From: Saprospirales bacterium
GTDB taxonomy: Bacteria; Bacteroidota; Bacteroidia; Chitinophagales; Saprospiraceae
DNA: 64,000 nt
Reading direction: 5' to 3'
NCBI GenBank assembly: GCA_016703765.1
Contig: JADJBL010000020.1
Span: 1-64,000, forward strand
The position numbers and the translations under genes were made by a program. The number at the start of each line of letters is the position of its first letter. The first letter of the stretch is position 1. This document shows, one piece after another, positions 50,348 to 60,236 of this stretch. The notes below the pieces were generated by a model. The model was given only the letters and a program-made list of their open reading frames with translations, did not search any database and was not told where the DNA came from.

Positions 50348-53263
50348 TTAAAATTTCAGGATGAACTCCACCAAATTCGCCTCGGTGGGAAGTCCGAGTT
50401 TTTTTCGCAACCGATAGCGGCTGGCCTCCACCCCGCGCACGGAAATATTCATCAGGGAGGCAATCTCCTTGGAGGTGAGGTTCATCCGGAGGTAGGAACA
50501 GAGTTTGTAATCGTTGGGGCTCAGATGAGGAAACTGCTCCTGGAGTCGGTGCTGGAAGTCGATGTACACCTGGTCGAAGTGGTAGGCAAATTGCTTCCAG
50601 TCCTCGTCCAGGTGATTGTCGCTGGCCACCAGCCCCATGATCCGCTGAATTTCGCGGTGTAGGCCGGGGCCTGCCTGTTTTTTCTTCAGCAATTTATTGA
50701 GCTCTTCCTGGATCTTGAGCAGCATTTTGCCCTTCTGTACCAGGTGCATGGTGGCGGAGGCCAGCTCCCTGTTTTTGAAATGCAGATCGGATTCCAGCTT
50801 TTCGTGCTGGAGGCGGTCGATCTCCATTTGGGATTGCTGGACTATCACTTTGTGGTACTCCTCCTTTTTCAGGTGTTGGGAGGTCAGCTCGGCTTTTTCC
50901 GTTTCAAAGCGTTTTTGCTGGTAGCGGACCAAGCCGCCGATCAGGCCCAGGCCCACCAGCCCGTAGATAATTCCGGCGACGGTTCCGGCGTACCAGGGGG
51001 CAATGACCTCGAAGGAATATTGGAGCGTGTCGCCGGGAATGCCCTGGCTTCCCCTGTATTGGACCAAAAACGAGTATTTTCCAGAGGGAAGATTGGTGAA
51101 CTCCCGGGCGGTAATGGCCTGCCATTCGGTCCAATCCAGGTCGAAGCCCTTTAAAAAGGACCTGAATTCGAGGGTTTCGGAACTGAAATCGGTGGCCGAA
51201 AACACGAACCGAAGACTGTTCCATTTATAGGGAATCCGCGGAAGATTATCCTCTCCCTGGCTCGGCAATATTTTTGCCCCATCGGAGAACAGGCCCCGGT
51301 GGATGAGGCTGTCGCGCTGCGAAATGATGCGGACCTCCCTCATGACTACTTTTCCCGGCGGCTTGTCGGTGGGGCGGCCGTAGGCGCCGGGATCCAGCAG
51401 CAGGAATCCTTTTTCGGCGCCGAGGAAGACGTGGTGGGCATCGTAGGGGTATATGAATTCAAAGCCCCCGACCAGCTTGTCGCCCAGGGAGGGGAAAATC
51501 CTCTTTTCGATCTTTTTTTCAATCCCTTCGTCGCGAATCTCCAATACCCCGAGCTCGTTTCCGGCGACAAACCAGATATTGCCCCGGGCGTCCTCCCGGA
51601 GATATCTGATGCGGAGCTCCGGGTCGAAAAAGGAGGCAAACAGGGTGTCGGGTTCGAATCGGTCGCTTTGGGGGTTGTATTGAAACAGGCCCTTTTCCCC
51701 GGCCACCACGGCCTTGCCGTTGATCCGGAACACGTAGTTGAACAGGTCGGAGGGCAGGCCGCTTCCGGACCGGTAGAACCGCACATCCGCAGATTTTCGG
51801 TCCTCCCGGATCTGCACCTTGTAAACGCCGCGGTAGGGATGCGAAACCCAAATCCTGCCTTCCCGGTCGCGGATCATGATCCGGGAGGATTCCTTGAGCC
51901 CATCCAGTTCTTCGCTTGCGACCCAGCGATTGCCTTCTTTCCGGTAAAGCGTAAGTCCCGTGTAGGTGCCGCCGAGCATGAGGCCATCGCCCAGCGGAAT
52001 AAAGAGCCAGGACCCGTGGATGCCGGAGACGGGGAGGACCTCCCGGCCCCGTATTTGAAAGGTCCCGTCGTGGTGGCCCATCAACAGGTCTTTCCCGGCG
52101 GGATTCAGGCTCCAAACCTGGCCGGATGCGCGCTCCAGCATTTGAAAGGGCTTGGGCAGCAAGGGGTCGTAGTTCAGACTCCAGGGGGCGCAGTACAAGC
52201 CATTGGAAGTGCCGAAATAGATCAGATCATTGGAAATCAGGGCAGTGTACCCGGTTGCTTCGAGGTTTCCATCGGGGAAGATCGTGGATACCGGGGAGGT
52301 GATTTCCATAAAATCGACGCCGTTGTCGAGCCCGAGCCATAGATTTTGGTCCCGGTCGCAGAAAATGCTCAGGACATTGTTGTTCTGCAGCTTTGATTCC
52401 CTGGAGAGCAGGCGATGCATGCTCCGGTCGGGGCTCAGGATCGCCAGCCCTTGTTGCGTGGTGCCCAGGGCGATTTGGTTTCCGGCCAACACCGTGGCGC
52501 AGTATATGCGGTTGTTTTGGAGGAAAGGCTCGAAGCCGGTGTCCCATTTTTGAACGGCGCCTTCTTTGAGGAAAAACAGGCCGTCCTTTAGGGTGGCGAG
52601 CAGGAGTGTATCGTCCCTAAATGGGAGGAAAGAACTGATCTCGCTTTCGAAGGGCAGGCTTTCGACCGCTTTGACAAAGCTTGTTCCGTCAAAGTTCAGG
52701 AGTTCCCGGAAGTTGTTCTGCAACCAAATGCGGTCTTTCCACCTGCCCATAAAGCTGAGCTCCCCGCCCGGCAGGTACACCTCGATGCGTCCGTTGCGGA
52801 GCTGGAAAACCTGGTTTTTTGTCCGGAAAAAGACCTCTTCTCCATGCGGTATGATATCCCAGACATCTTCGAATGCGCGGGAGGAGTCCGGCAGCAGGGA
52901 CACCAGGGAATGGTACTGGAGCAGGCCGGAGGGGTTCGGAAAAAAATACCCCATTTCTCCCTGGCCGCCGGCGTAGATTCTGCCTTCCGGGCCAAGGGCC
53001 AGGGAGCGGACTATGGTTTTGTTGGGCAGGGGATAGGTGGTCCAATAGGCGCCATCGAACTCCAGGAGACCTTCGTTATTGGCAAAGTAAACCACGCCGC
53101 GCTGATCCTGGATGATATCCCAGTTTTGGGTACCGGCCCGGTAGGTGGTTTTGGGGAAATTGCGGATAGGAGGCAGGCCGATATTGCTCACCTGTGCGCA
53201 GAGGGGGGGCAATGCGGTGGCGAGGGACAGGAAGGCAAGGATGTGAATGCTTCCTCTTAACAT
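50348..53263 (-). CDS. SusR-like membrane regulator: propeller sensor, Y_Y_Y domain, TM, LuxR-type HTH
   Basis: The start at 53263 gives a signal sequence (MLRGSIHILAFLSLATALPPLCAQ). A periplasmic two-part beta-propeller follows, with many blades of the two-component type (GVVYFANNEGLLEFDG, NLWLGLDNGVDFMEI, GRIWVSHPYRGVYKV). Then comes the triple-Tyr immunoglobulin-like domain (LRFVFSATDF, FLKGFDLDWTEW, GKYSFLVQYRG), one membrane helix (AGTVAGIIYGLVGLGLIGGL), a coiled coil and a LuxR-type HTH (LTSKEIASLMNISVRGVEASRYRLRKKLGL). No histidine kinase domains are present. It resembles SusR and hybrid regulators, and is divergent from the SusCD locus it probably controls. Confidence 0.85.
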   Translation of the reverse strand: MLRGSIHILAFLSLATALPPLCAQVSNIGLPPIRNFPKTTYRAGTQNWDIIQDQRGVVYFANNEGLLEFDGAYWTTYPLPNKTIVRSLALGPEGRIYAGGQGEMGYFFPNPSGLLQYHSLVSLLPDSSRAFEDVWDIIPHGEEVFFRTKNQVFQLRNGRIEVYLPGGELSFMGRWKDRIWLQNNFRELLNFDGTSFVKAVESLPFESEISSFLPFRDDTLLLATLKDGLFFLKEGAVQKWDTGFEPFLQNNRIYCATVLAGNQIALGTTQQGLAILSPDRSMHRLLSRESKLQNNNVLSIFCDRDQNLWLGLDNGVDFMEITSPVSTIFPDGNLEATGYTALISNDLIYFGTSNGLYCAPWSLNYDPLLPKPFQMLERASGQVWSLNPAGKDLLMGHHDGTFQIRGREVLPVSGIHGSWLFIPLGDGLMLGGTYTGLTLYRKEGNRWVASEELDGLKESSRIMIRDREGRIWVSHPYRGVYKVQIREDRKSADVRFYRSGSGLPSDLFNYVFRINGKAVVAGEKGLFQYNPQSDRFEPDTLFASFFDPELRIRYLREDARGNIWFVAGNELGVLEIRDEGIEKKIEKRIFPSLGDKLVGGFEFIYPYDAHHVFLGAEKGFLLLDPGAYGRPTDKPPGKVVMREVRIISQRDSLIHRGLFSDGAKILPSQGEDNLPRIPYKWNSLRFVFSATDFSSETLEFRSFLKGFDLDWTEWQAITAREFTNLPSGKYSFLVQYRGSQGIPGDTLQYSFEVIAPWYAGTVAGIIYGLVGLGLIGGLVRYQQKRFETEKAELTSQHLKKEEYHKVIVQQSQMEIDRLQHEKLESDLHFKNRELASATMHLVQKGKMLLKIQEELNKLLKKKQAGPGLHREIQRIMGLVASDNHLDEDWKQFAYHFDQVYIDFQHRLQEQFPHLSPNDYKLCSYLRMNLTSKEIASLMNISVRGVEASRYRLRKKLGLPTEANLVEFILKF

Positions 53264-53554
53264 CGCTTTTACCAATATATTTGTCCGTACTGCATAAAGT
53301 ATTACAGTTCGAAGTTATTAAACTAAAAAACAGGAGTTTATATATTTATTTGCAGAACCCAAATGAGCTTGTGACGTACTAAAGTAGTAGTATTTTTTCA
53401 ATGCCGAAAAAATGTAGTAGTTAAAAATTTTACGCACCGGGTTCATACTGGTACATTCGATCTGTTCAGGCTACGGCCGCACAATAATTGCCTGCTTTTT
53501 GTTTAAATGTATTTATAGAAGTTTTGCTTTATTCATTTGAAAACCTAATTAGAT
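53264..53554. promoter_or_regulatory. Divergent control region of the glucan locus
   Basis: This 291-bp AT-rich space separates the regulator from the PUL genes. It should hold the promoters and binding site of the regulator. I see no exact TAnnTTTG; near misses are TATATTGG on the minus strand and TTTATTTG on the plus. A short inverted word, ACTA-AAGTAGTAGTA, recurs around 53378-53430 (GTAGTAG twice). Confidence 0.4.
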
Positions 53555-55609
53555 ATGAGACAGATTTTACTTCTTTGTTTGTTCCTGCTTTGCGCAAGTG
53601 CCGTGTCATTTGCCCAAATTACCGTCCTGGACTTTGAAACTCCGGGTACCACCACCTCTTTCCAGTACTTCGGCAGTCCGCTGGATGGTTCGCTGAACCA
53701 GACTATTCCTAATCCCAACTCCTCGGGCATTAACACCAGCGCCACGGTTGCCGAATTTATCAAACCGGCGGGCGCCCAGACCCAGGTCTGGGCCGGCGCA
53801 TTTTCCAACCCGAACCCCACGGTGTTGCTCGACGCCACCACGGGCAAGATTTGCGTGAAAGTCCACATGGATCACCTCGGAAACCTGGGCCTGAAAATGG
53901 AGAACTCCACCAATGGCGGCTCCAACTGGATCACCACAGTACCCAACACCCTGGTCAACCAGTGGGAGGAACTGTGCTTCGACTTTAACATTCCTTCCAT
54001 CGAACTGCCCAACGCTCCGGCTGCCGGATTTATCTACCAGACCCTTGTCTTCTTCTTCGACTTCGGTACGGGCGGCGGCGCCACGGATGTGACGAGCTAT
54101 CTGGACGATGTGACCATCCACCCCGATCTGGTGGTCACCCCTATCCTCGATTTTGAAACCGCACCGTTCACTACCAATTTCCAGTATTTCGGAAGCACCC
54201 TGGATGGGACCTTCACCTCGGTGATTCCCAATCCGAACAGCTCCGGGATCAATACCAGCGCCAATGTGGTGGAGTATATCAAACCCCTCGACGCACAAGT
54301 ATGGGCAGGCGCATTTTCCAACCCGAATCCCACCACCTTGCTCGATGTAACGACGGCTGGGCAAGTGTGCGTCAAGGTACACATGGACCATATCGGCAAC
54401 CTGAACCTCAAGCTCGAGAACTCCACTACGGGGGGGAGCAACTGGGGACAAACCGTGGCGAATACCCTGGTCAATGAGTGGGAGGAACTGTGTTTTGATG
54501 TCAGCATACCCTCCAATGAGGCGCCCAACACGCCGGCAGCGGGCCATATTTATCAGACCGTTACCGTCTTTTTTGACTTCCAGGTTGAGGGGGCCAACTC
54601 CAATTACACTTCCTACTTCGACGACATCCTGATCAAAGGAGGCGGCGGACCCCAACAGGGCATCGCTACCTTCCGCGTGAATATGAACGACTACTCCGGC
54701 TCCTTCACCAATGTATATGTGAGCGGCGGTTTCAACAACTGGTCTGGCGATGCCAATCCGATGGCCGACCCGGACGCCGACGGCATTTGGGAAGCTGAAA
54801 TTCCGCTTTTCCCGGGCGTCATCGAATACAAATTCACTATCGACAACTGGGCGGCTCAGGAAGAATTCAACGGCCTGGAAGAATGCACGATCACCGACCC
54901 GAGCGGACAGTTCCACAACCGGAAACTGGTCTTCGCCGGCGACGAGATCCTCCCGGCGTTTTGCTTCAACAGCTGCTACGAATGCGGCCAGTCAGTGTCC
55001 CTGACCTTCGAACTGGGTATGGGCGATGTAACCCCCAGCCCCGACGGCGTTTGGCTTTGCGGAGGCGGCAACTTTGATTCCCCGGGCGGACGTTTCAAAA
55101 TGGACGATAGCGACGCCGACGGCGTGTACACCATTTCGATAGAAAGAGGAATTGGCTTTGAAAGCTTCTTCACTTTCGCCAACGGCAATTGCCCCGATTT
55201 CTCCTGCAAGGAAAACATCGCCAGACAATCCTGCGCTCAAGCGCAGAACTTCAACGACCGCTTCCTGCCCGCCATCGCTCAGGATACTGTGGTGGCTACT
55301 TGCTTCGGTCTTTGCTCCGACAACTCGGAGTGCATCGTAAGCACCAGGGAACTGGCCATCGACGAAAACCTGTTCAGCGTTCAACCCACGCTTACCAACG
55401 GCCAGGTCCTGGTGAGCTTCAAGCAGCAAGATGCACAGGCCAAGGAACTGGTCCTCCTGAACGCATTGGGTCAATCCATCAGCCGTGTGTCTCTCGAAGC
55501 GCAAACCGATTCCTATGAATTGGATCTGAGCCAGTATGGAGCCGGCATCTACCTGATCCATGTGCGCATGGGCGATCGGATGGCCATGAAGAAAGTGGTG
55601 AAAGAATAG
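53555..55609 (+). CDS. Secreted carbohydrate-binding-like protein with tandem beta domains and T9SS sorting domain
   Basis: After a signal peptide (MRQILLLCLFLLCASAVSFAQ) come two near-identical modules of about 180 residues. Each starts LDFET, has the FQYFGS(P/T)LDG, PNPNSSGINTSA and VWAGAFSNPNPT motifs, and ends near YLDDVTI and YFDDILI. A third domain (FRVNMNDYSG...VYVSGGFNNWSGDANPM, EYKFTIDNW) has the E-set/CBM48-like pattern of glycogen-binding folds, and a fourth repeats this more weakly (VWLCGGGNFDSPGGRFKM). The end is a sorting domain (LFSVQPTLTNGQVLVSF to MKKVVKE). It precedes SusC by 21 bases. I infer glycan binding in the beta-glucan locus; no catalytic residues are seen. Confidence 0.7.
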   Translation: MRQILLLCLFLLCASAVSFAQITVLDFETPGTTTSFQYFGSPLDGSLNQTIPNPNSSGINTSATVAEFIKPAGAQTQVWAGAFSNPNPTVLLDATTGKICVKVHMDHLGNLGLKMENSTNGGSNWITTVPNTLVNQWEELCFDFNIPSIELPNAPAAGFIYQTLVFFFDFGTGGGATDVTSYLDDVTIHPDLVVTPILDFETAPFTTNFQYFGSTLDGTFTSVIPNPNSSGINTSANVVEYIKPLDAQVWAGAFSNPNPTTLLDVTTAGQVCVKVHMDHIGNLNLKLENSTTGGSNWGQTVANTLVNEWEELCFDVSIPSNEAPNTPAAGHIYQTVTVFFDFQVEGANSNYTSYFDDILIKGGGGPQQGIATFRVNMNDYSGSFTNVYVSGGFNNWSGDANPMADPDADGIWEAEIPLFPGVIEYKFTIDNWAAQEEFNGLEECTITDPSGQFHNRKLVFAGDEILPAFCFNSCYECGQSVSLTFELGMGDVTPSPDGVWLCGGGNFDSPGGRFKMDDSDADGVYTISIERGIGFESFFTFANGNCPDFSCKENIARQSCAQAQNFNDRFLPAIAQDTVVATCFGLCSDNSECIVSTRELAIDENLFSVQPTLTNGQVLVSFKQQDAQAKELVLLNALGQSISRVSLEAQTDSYELDLSQYGAGIYLIHVRMGDRMAMKKVVKE

Positions 55610-55630
55610 AACAACGAAAAAATACCGGGT

Positions 55631-58600
55631 ATGAAAAAGTATTCCCTTCTACCATTTTTGTTCCTGTTCAGCCCCCTCGTGCTGTTTTCGCAGTTCCGGG
55701 TTAGCGGGACGGTCACCGACGAAACGGATGGCCTGACCATTATCGGAGCCAACATCCTCGTCAAGGGATCAAATGCCGGAACGACCACCGATCTGGACGG
55801 CCGCTATGAACTGGATGCGCCCGGGCCCGATGCGGTCCTGGTATTTACCTACATCGGCTTCCGGACCGTCGAAATTCCCGTAGACAACCGCACGCGCATC
55901 GACGTAGTCATGCAGGTGGAAGCCTCCTTGCTCGACGAGATCGTCGTGGTGGGCTACGGGGTGGAAAAACGCAGCAACATCAGCGGCTCGGTTTCCATCA
56001 TCAACAGCGATGAATTTTCGGAGACGCCCATCCTCAGGACTGAGCAAGCCCTTCAGGGCCGTACGGCCGGGGTGCAGGTGGCTCACAATTCGGGCTCCCC
56101 TGGCAGCGCCCTGACCGTCCGCATCCGAGGGGTGGGCACGATCAACAACAGCGACCCGCTCTACATCGTGGACGGGATTCCGGTAGAAGGGATTGATTTT
56201 CTCAACCCGAACGACATTGAAAGCATCAACGTACTGAAAGACGCCGCGTCCTCCGCGATCTACGGATCGCGGGGGGCCAACGGTGTCGTCCTCATCACCA
56301 CCAAGGGCGGTAAGCTCAACCAGGAGGGGATGATCGAATACAACGGGTATTACGGGATGCAGAGCCCCTGGAAAATGATCAACCTGCTCAGCGCCCGGGA
56401 ATACGCCATCATTCAAAACGAGGCCTTTATCGCCGCAGGCAAGACCCCTCGGCCCGAATTTGCCAACCCCGACGCGCTCGGGGAGGGCACCAACTGGCTG
56501 GATGCAATTTTTGAGCCGGCGCCCACCATGAGCCACCAACTGACGCTGACCGGCGGTTCGGAGCGCTCTGCTTACGGGGTTTCGGCCAATTACTTCGAAC
56601 AGGACGGGATCGTCGGAGGCGCCAAATCGGGCTTCGAACGAGCTACCGTGAGGTTTAACACCAACCACCAGCTGAAAAAATGGCTGACGGTCGGCAACAC
56701 CCTGGGCTTCACCTGGCTGAAGCGCCAATTTTTGCCCGAAAACAATGAATTTACCACCCCGCTGGTGCGGGCGCTCAACATGGACCCGGTGACGCCGATC
56801 CGCAAGGCCGACGGGACCTATGCCTATTCGCTCTATGCGGATACGGATATCGTCAACCCCTTGAATGCAATCGAGCAGACCCACGATACCTGGCGAAGCA
56901 ATCGCCTGGTGGGGTCCGTCTTCGCCGAGATCCGCATCATGGAAGGCCTGAGCGTTCGCTCTACCTATAGCCTGGACGCCACTTATGCTACCCAGAATAC
57001 TTTCTATCCCTTGTACGACCTGAGCAATATCCCCGAATTGAGCGACGCTCCCGGGGGAGAAAAAACGGAGACCAATTCGGTGGCGATCGGGAACAACACC
57101 TGGAGAAACTGGCAGTGGGAAAACGTCCTGATTTACAAAAAGCAATTCGGCCTTTCTCACGACTTTACCTTCACAGCCGGTACGACTGCCCTGGAGAACC
57201 GCCACGATTACAGCGGGGGCGCCAATACGAACCTGCCCTCCAACGACCCGGAGGACGCATACATCTCCAATACGATCGACCCGATCGAGTCGCAGAGCTC
57301 CTATCAGGGCGCTAGCGAATCCTCCTTATTTTCCTACTTCGGAAGGGTGAACTACGGTTTTGCCAATAAGTACATCGTTTCCGCCACATTCCGGGCCGAC
57401 GGATCTTCCCGCTTCGGACGCAACAATCGCGTGGGGTATTTTCCCTCCTTCTCCGCAGCCTGGCTGATCAGCGAGGAGGATTTCTGGAATATTCCCATGA
57501 TTAACTTCCTCAAGCTGCGGGGCAGCTGGGGACGCAACGGCAACGACCGGATTGGAAACTACAGCTATTCCACCCTGGTCTATTCCGGCCAGAACTACAC
57601 CTTTGGCCCCACAGAGACGATTACCAACGGTAGCGTTTCCCTGGTTTCGGCCAACCCCGACCTGAAATGGGAGACCAGCACCCAGACCGACTTTGGTCTC
57701 GACCTGGAGCTCCTCGAAGGTCAGATCGGACTGATCGCCGACTACTACGTCAAGCAGACGACCGATATGCTCTATGCCGCGCCCATCCCGCTCGTAGCGG
57801 GTACCGATCCCCCGATCCGGAATATCGGCAGCGTCGAAAACAAAGGCTGGGAATTCGCGGTCTTTTTCCGCAATCGCAAATCTGCTCTCAAATACGACCT
57901 GGGCGGCAATATTTCCTTCGTCCAAAACCGGGTGACCAGCCTGGGACAAGGCGGCGACCCCATTCCCTCCGGCCGTGTCCAATCTGCCAATGCCTTTGCC
58001 GCAAAAACCGAGGTGGGACATCCCATGGGCTCCTTCTTCGGCTATGTGACAGACGGGATCTTCCAGTCCCAGCAAGAAGTGGAGGCCCACGCCTTTCAAA
58101 ACGAAGGCACTGCCGCAGGCGATATCCGTTTTATGGACCTGAACGGCGACAATGTGATCGATGTCGAAGACCAAACCTATATCGGCAACCCGATTCCGGA
58201 TTTCACCTATGGCCTGACCGCAAATGTGGAATTCAAGGGATTCGACCTGGGCGTGTTCCTGCAGGGCTCCGAAGGCAATGACATATACAACTCCACGGTT
58301 CGCTACGACTTTACCTATGTCAACCGGCCCGTGTCCGTCCTGAATCGCTGGACCGGCCCCGGTACTTCGGATTTCGAGCCCCGCGCGAACCTCAACGACC
58401 CCAACCAGAACGCCCGGATCTCCGACCGTTTTGTGGAGGATGGCACTTACCTGCGGGTGAAAAACGTCCAGCTGGGGTATAATTTCCCCAAGGCCCTGAC
58501 GCAAAGAGCCCGTCTGAGCAAGTTTCGGATCTATGTATCCGCGCAAAACCTGTTGACTTACACAAATTATTCAGGTCTGGACCCGGAGATCGGGACCATC

Positions 58601-58684
58601 GGCGGCACCCTGGAAATGGGCATCGACCGGGGTTTCTATCCACAAGCCCGGACCTTGCTGGGAGGGATTTCCCTCGGCTTTTGA
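55631..58684 (+). CDS. susC: SusC/RagA family TonB-linked outer membrane protein
   Basis: The 1017 residues show a signal peptide (MKKYSLLPFLFLFSPLVLFSQ), a CarboxypepD-like N-terminal domain (FRVSGTVTDETDGLTIIGANILVKGS), and the TonB plug with LDEIVVVGYGVEKRSNISGSV. SusC signatures follow (LTVRIRGVGTINNSDPLYIVDG, IYGSRGANGVVLITTKGG). A long barrel ends in IGGTLEMGIDRGFYPQARTLLGGISLGF with the terminal Phe. SusC imports oligosaccharides with SusD as lid. The pair with GH16 genes suggests beta-glucan oligosaccharides. No anti-sigma-interacting N-terminal extension is seen, in agreement with control by the SusR-like regulator. Confidence 0.95.
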   Translation: MKKYSLLPFLFLFSPLVLFSQFRVSGTVTDETDGLTIIGANILVKGSNAGTTTDLDGRYELDAPGPDAVLVFTYIGFRTVEIPVDNRTRIDVVMQVEASLLDEIVVVGYGVEKRSNISGSVSIINSDEFSETPILRTEQALQGRTAGVQVAHNSGSPGSALTVRIRGVGTINNSDPLYIVDGIPVEGIDFLNPNDIESINVLKDAASSAIYGSRGANGVVLITTKGGKLNQEGMIEYNGYYGMQSPWKMINLLSAREYAIIQNEAFIAAGKTPRPEFANPDALGEGTNWLDAIFEPAPTMSHQLTLTGGSERSAYGVSANYFEQDGIVGGAKSGFERATVRFNTNHQLKKWLTVGNTLGFTWLKRQFLPENNEFTTPLVRALNMDPVTPIRKADGTYAYSLYADTDIVNPLNAIEQTHDTWRSNRLVGSVFAEIRIMEGLSVRSTYSLDATYATQNTFYPLYDLSNIPELSDAPGGEKTETNSVAIGNNTWRNWQWENVLIYKKQFGLSHDFTFTAGTTALENRHDYSGGANTNLPSNDPEDAYISNTIDPIESQSSYQGASESSLFSYFGRVNYGFANKYIVSATFRADGSSRFGRNNRVGYFPSFSAAWLISEEDFWNIPMINFLKLRGSWGRNGNDRIGNYSYSTLVYSGQNYTFGPTETITNGSVSLVSANPDLKWETSTQTDFGLDLELLEGQIGLIADYYVKQTTDMLYAAPIPLVAGTDPPIRNIGSVENKGWEFAVFFRNRKSALKYDLGGNISFVQNRVTSLGQGGDPIPSGRVQSANAFAAKTEVGHPMGSFFGYVTDGIFQSQQEVEAHAFQNEGTAAGDIRFMDLNGDNVIDVEDQTYIGNPIPDFTYGLTANVEFKGFDLGVFLQGSEGNDIYNSTVRYDFTYVNRPVSVLNRWTGPGTSDFEPRANLNDPNQNARISDRFVEDGTYLRVKNVQLGYNFPKALTQRARLSKFRIYVSAQNLLTYTNYSGLDPEIGTIGGTLEMGIDRGFYPQARTLLGGISLGF

Positions 58685-58724
58685 TAAAAATGAAGATTGC
58701 GGTCATCCATAAAATTGAGCTCTA

Positions 58725-60215
58725 ATGAAAGCGAAAATGATTCCTCTCTTCCTGCTGACCGTCCTGTTTACCTTTGGTTCCTGTACCAAGGATTTTCTGG
58801 AAAAAAGCCCCCCGATCGGGGTGACGGAAGAAAATTTCTATAAAACCGAGGCTGACGCCATTGCCGCCGTCAATGCGGCTTATGCAGCCCTGCAGTTCGA
58901 ACTTTCGCCCGGCGGCCATTTCCGTTGGTTTTGGGGCGATATCATGTCGGACGACTCCGAAAAAGGAGGCTCGGGCGACAACGACGTAAACGAGTTGCTT
59001 CAACTGGAGACCTTTCAGGGACCGGCTAATACCGATCTGCTGGAGGCGGAATGGGGCGCCAATTTTCAAGGCATCTACCGCGCCAACGTCGTGCTGGAAA
59101 AAGTACCGGCCATCGAAATGAACGGCAATCTCAAGGCCCGCATCCTGGCGGAGGCCAAATTCATCCGGGCCTGGTTTTTCTACAACCTGGTGACGGTTTT
59201 CGGCGGAGTGCCCCTGGTAGACCATACCCTGGCCGCCAGCGAATACAACATGCCGCGTGCTTCTGCCACCGAAGTCTGGGACCTGATCGAAACCGACCTT
59301 ACCGAGGCGGCGCGCGACCTTCCGCTTCGCAGCGAGTACGAACCAATCGACATTGGACGGATCACCAAAGGCGCCGCTCAGGCGCTCCTGGTGAAGACCT
59401 ATCTGTGGCGCCAGAATTGGGTCGCCGCCCAGCAAACAGCTGAAGAAATTATCAATTCCGGTGAATATGTCCTCGCGGCCGATTACGCCACGATTTTCAC
59501 ACTGGAAGGGGAGAACGGCCCCGAGTCTGTGTTCGAAATCCAGTATATGAACGCCTCCGGCGGTAACTGGGGGAAAAATAACGCCAACGAAGGAACCTTC
59601 ACCAATGTGTTCCAGCGGGCCAGGGGGCAGTTTGAGGGCTATGGCTTCAATATTCCGACCCAGGACCTGGTCGATGAGTTTTTCGACGGAGGGGAAGAAG
59701 ACCCGAGGCTGGAGGCCACCGTTTTTCGGGAGGGCGAACCCATGGGCGATCGGGGTGTTTTCACCAAAGAAGCCACCGGGCAGCCTTTCGACTATTACCC
59801 GAAGAAAAATTTCAACAACAAGAGCGAGGAAGCGCCTTTCGGCGATCCGAACCCCAACGGCGGGACGAACGACCGCGTGATCCGCTATGCCGACGTATTG
59901 CTCATGCATGCGGAAGCGGCCTGGCATAACGGTGCGGAGGAAGCGGCCCGCGGCTCGCTCAACGAAGTTCGCCTAAGGGTTGGCGTTCCGGTTATCAATG
60001 CTTCAGGGGATGCGCTGCTACAGGCAATCTATCGCGAGCGCCGGCTGGAGCTCTCCATGGAAGGCCACCGCTTCTTCGATCTGGTCCGCACCGGCAGAGC
60101 AGTAGCGGAGTTGGGCCCCCTTGGGTTCCAACAGGGAATTCACGAGGTGTTCCCGATTCCCGAATCGCAGATCCAGGCTACCAACGGAGCTTTGACGCAA
60201 AATAACGGGTATTGA
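58725..60215 (+). CDS. susD: SusD/RagB family lipoprotein
   Basis: SusD-like proteins are surface lipoproteins that bind the glycan over the SusC channel. The lipobox is FTFGSC, with Cys near residue 20. The TPR-like core shows the family motifs TEENFYKTEADAIAAVNAAYAAL, IYRANVVLEKVPAI, ILAEAKFIRAWFFYNLVTVFGGVPLV, ITKGAAQALLVKTYL and the late RYADVLLMHAEAAWH ... RRLELSMEGHRFFDLVRTG. It ends in EVFPIPESQIQATNGALTQNNGY, usual for the family. It lies 40 bases after SusC. Confidence 0.95.
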   Translation: MKAKMIPLFLLTVLFTFGSCTKDFLEKSPPIGVTEENFYKTEADAIAAVNAAYAALQFELSPGGHFRWFWGDIMSDDSEKGGSGDNDVNELLQLETFQGPANTDLLEAEWGANFQGIYRANVVLEKVPAIEMNGNLKARILAEAKFIRAWFFYNLVTVFGGVPLVDHTLAASEYNMPRASATEVWDLIETDLTEAARDLPLRSEYEPIDIGRITKGAAQALLVKTYLWRQNWVAAQQTAEEIINSGEYVLAADYATIFTLEGENGPESVFEIQYMNASGGNWGKNNANEGTFTNVFQRARGQFEGYGFNIPTQDLVDEFFDGGEEDPRLEATVFREGEPMGDRGVFTKEATGQPFDYYPKKNFNNKSEEAPFGDPNPNGGTNDRVIRYADVLLMHAEAAWHNGAEEAARGSLNEVRLRVGVPVINASGDALLQAIYRERRLELSMEGHRFFDLVRTGRAVAELGPLGFQQGIHEVFPIPESQIQATNGALTQNNGY

Positions 60216-60236
60216 ATCAACTGAAAATCACAAGCA

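Noticed and set aside
55769..57205. 478-codon open frame on the minus strand opposite SusC
   Set aside because: A shadow of the SusC reading frame. The plus-strand protein has all family motifs.
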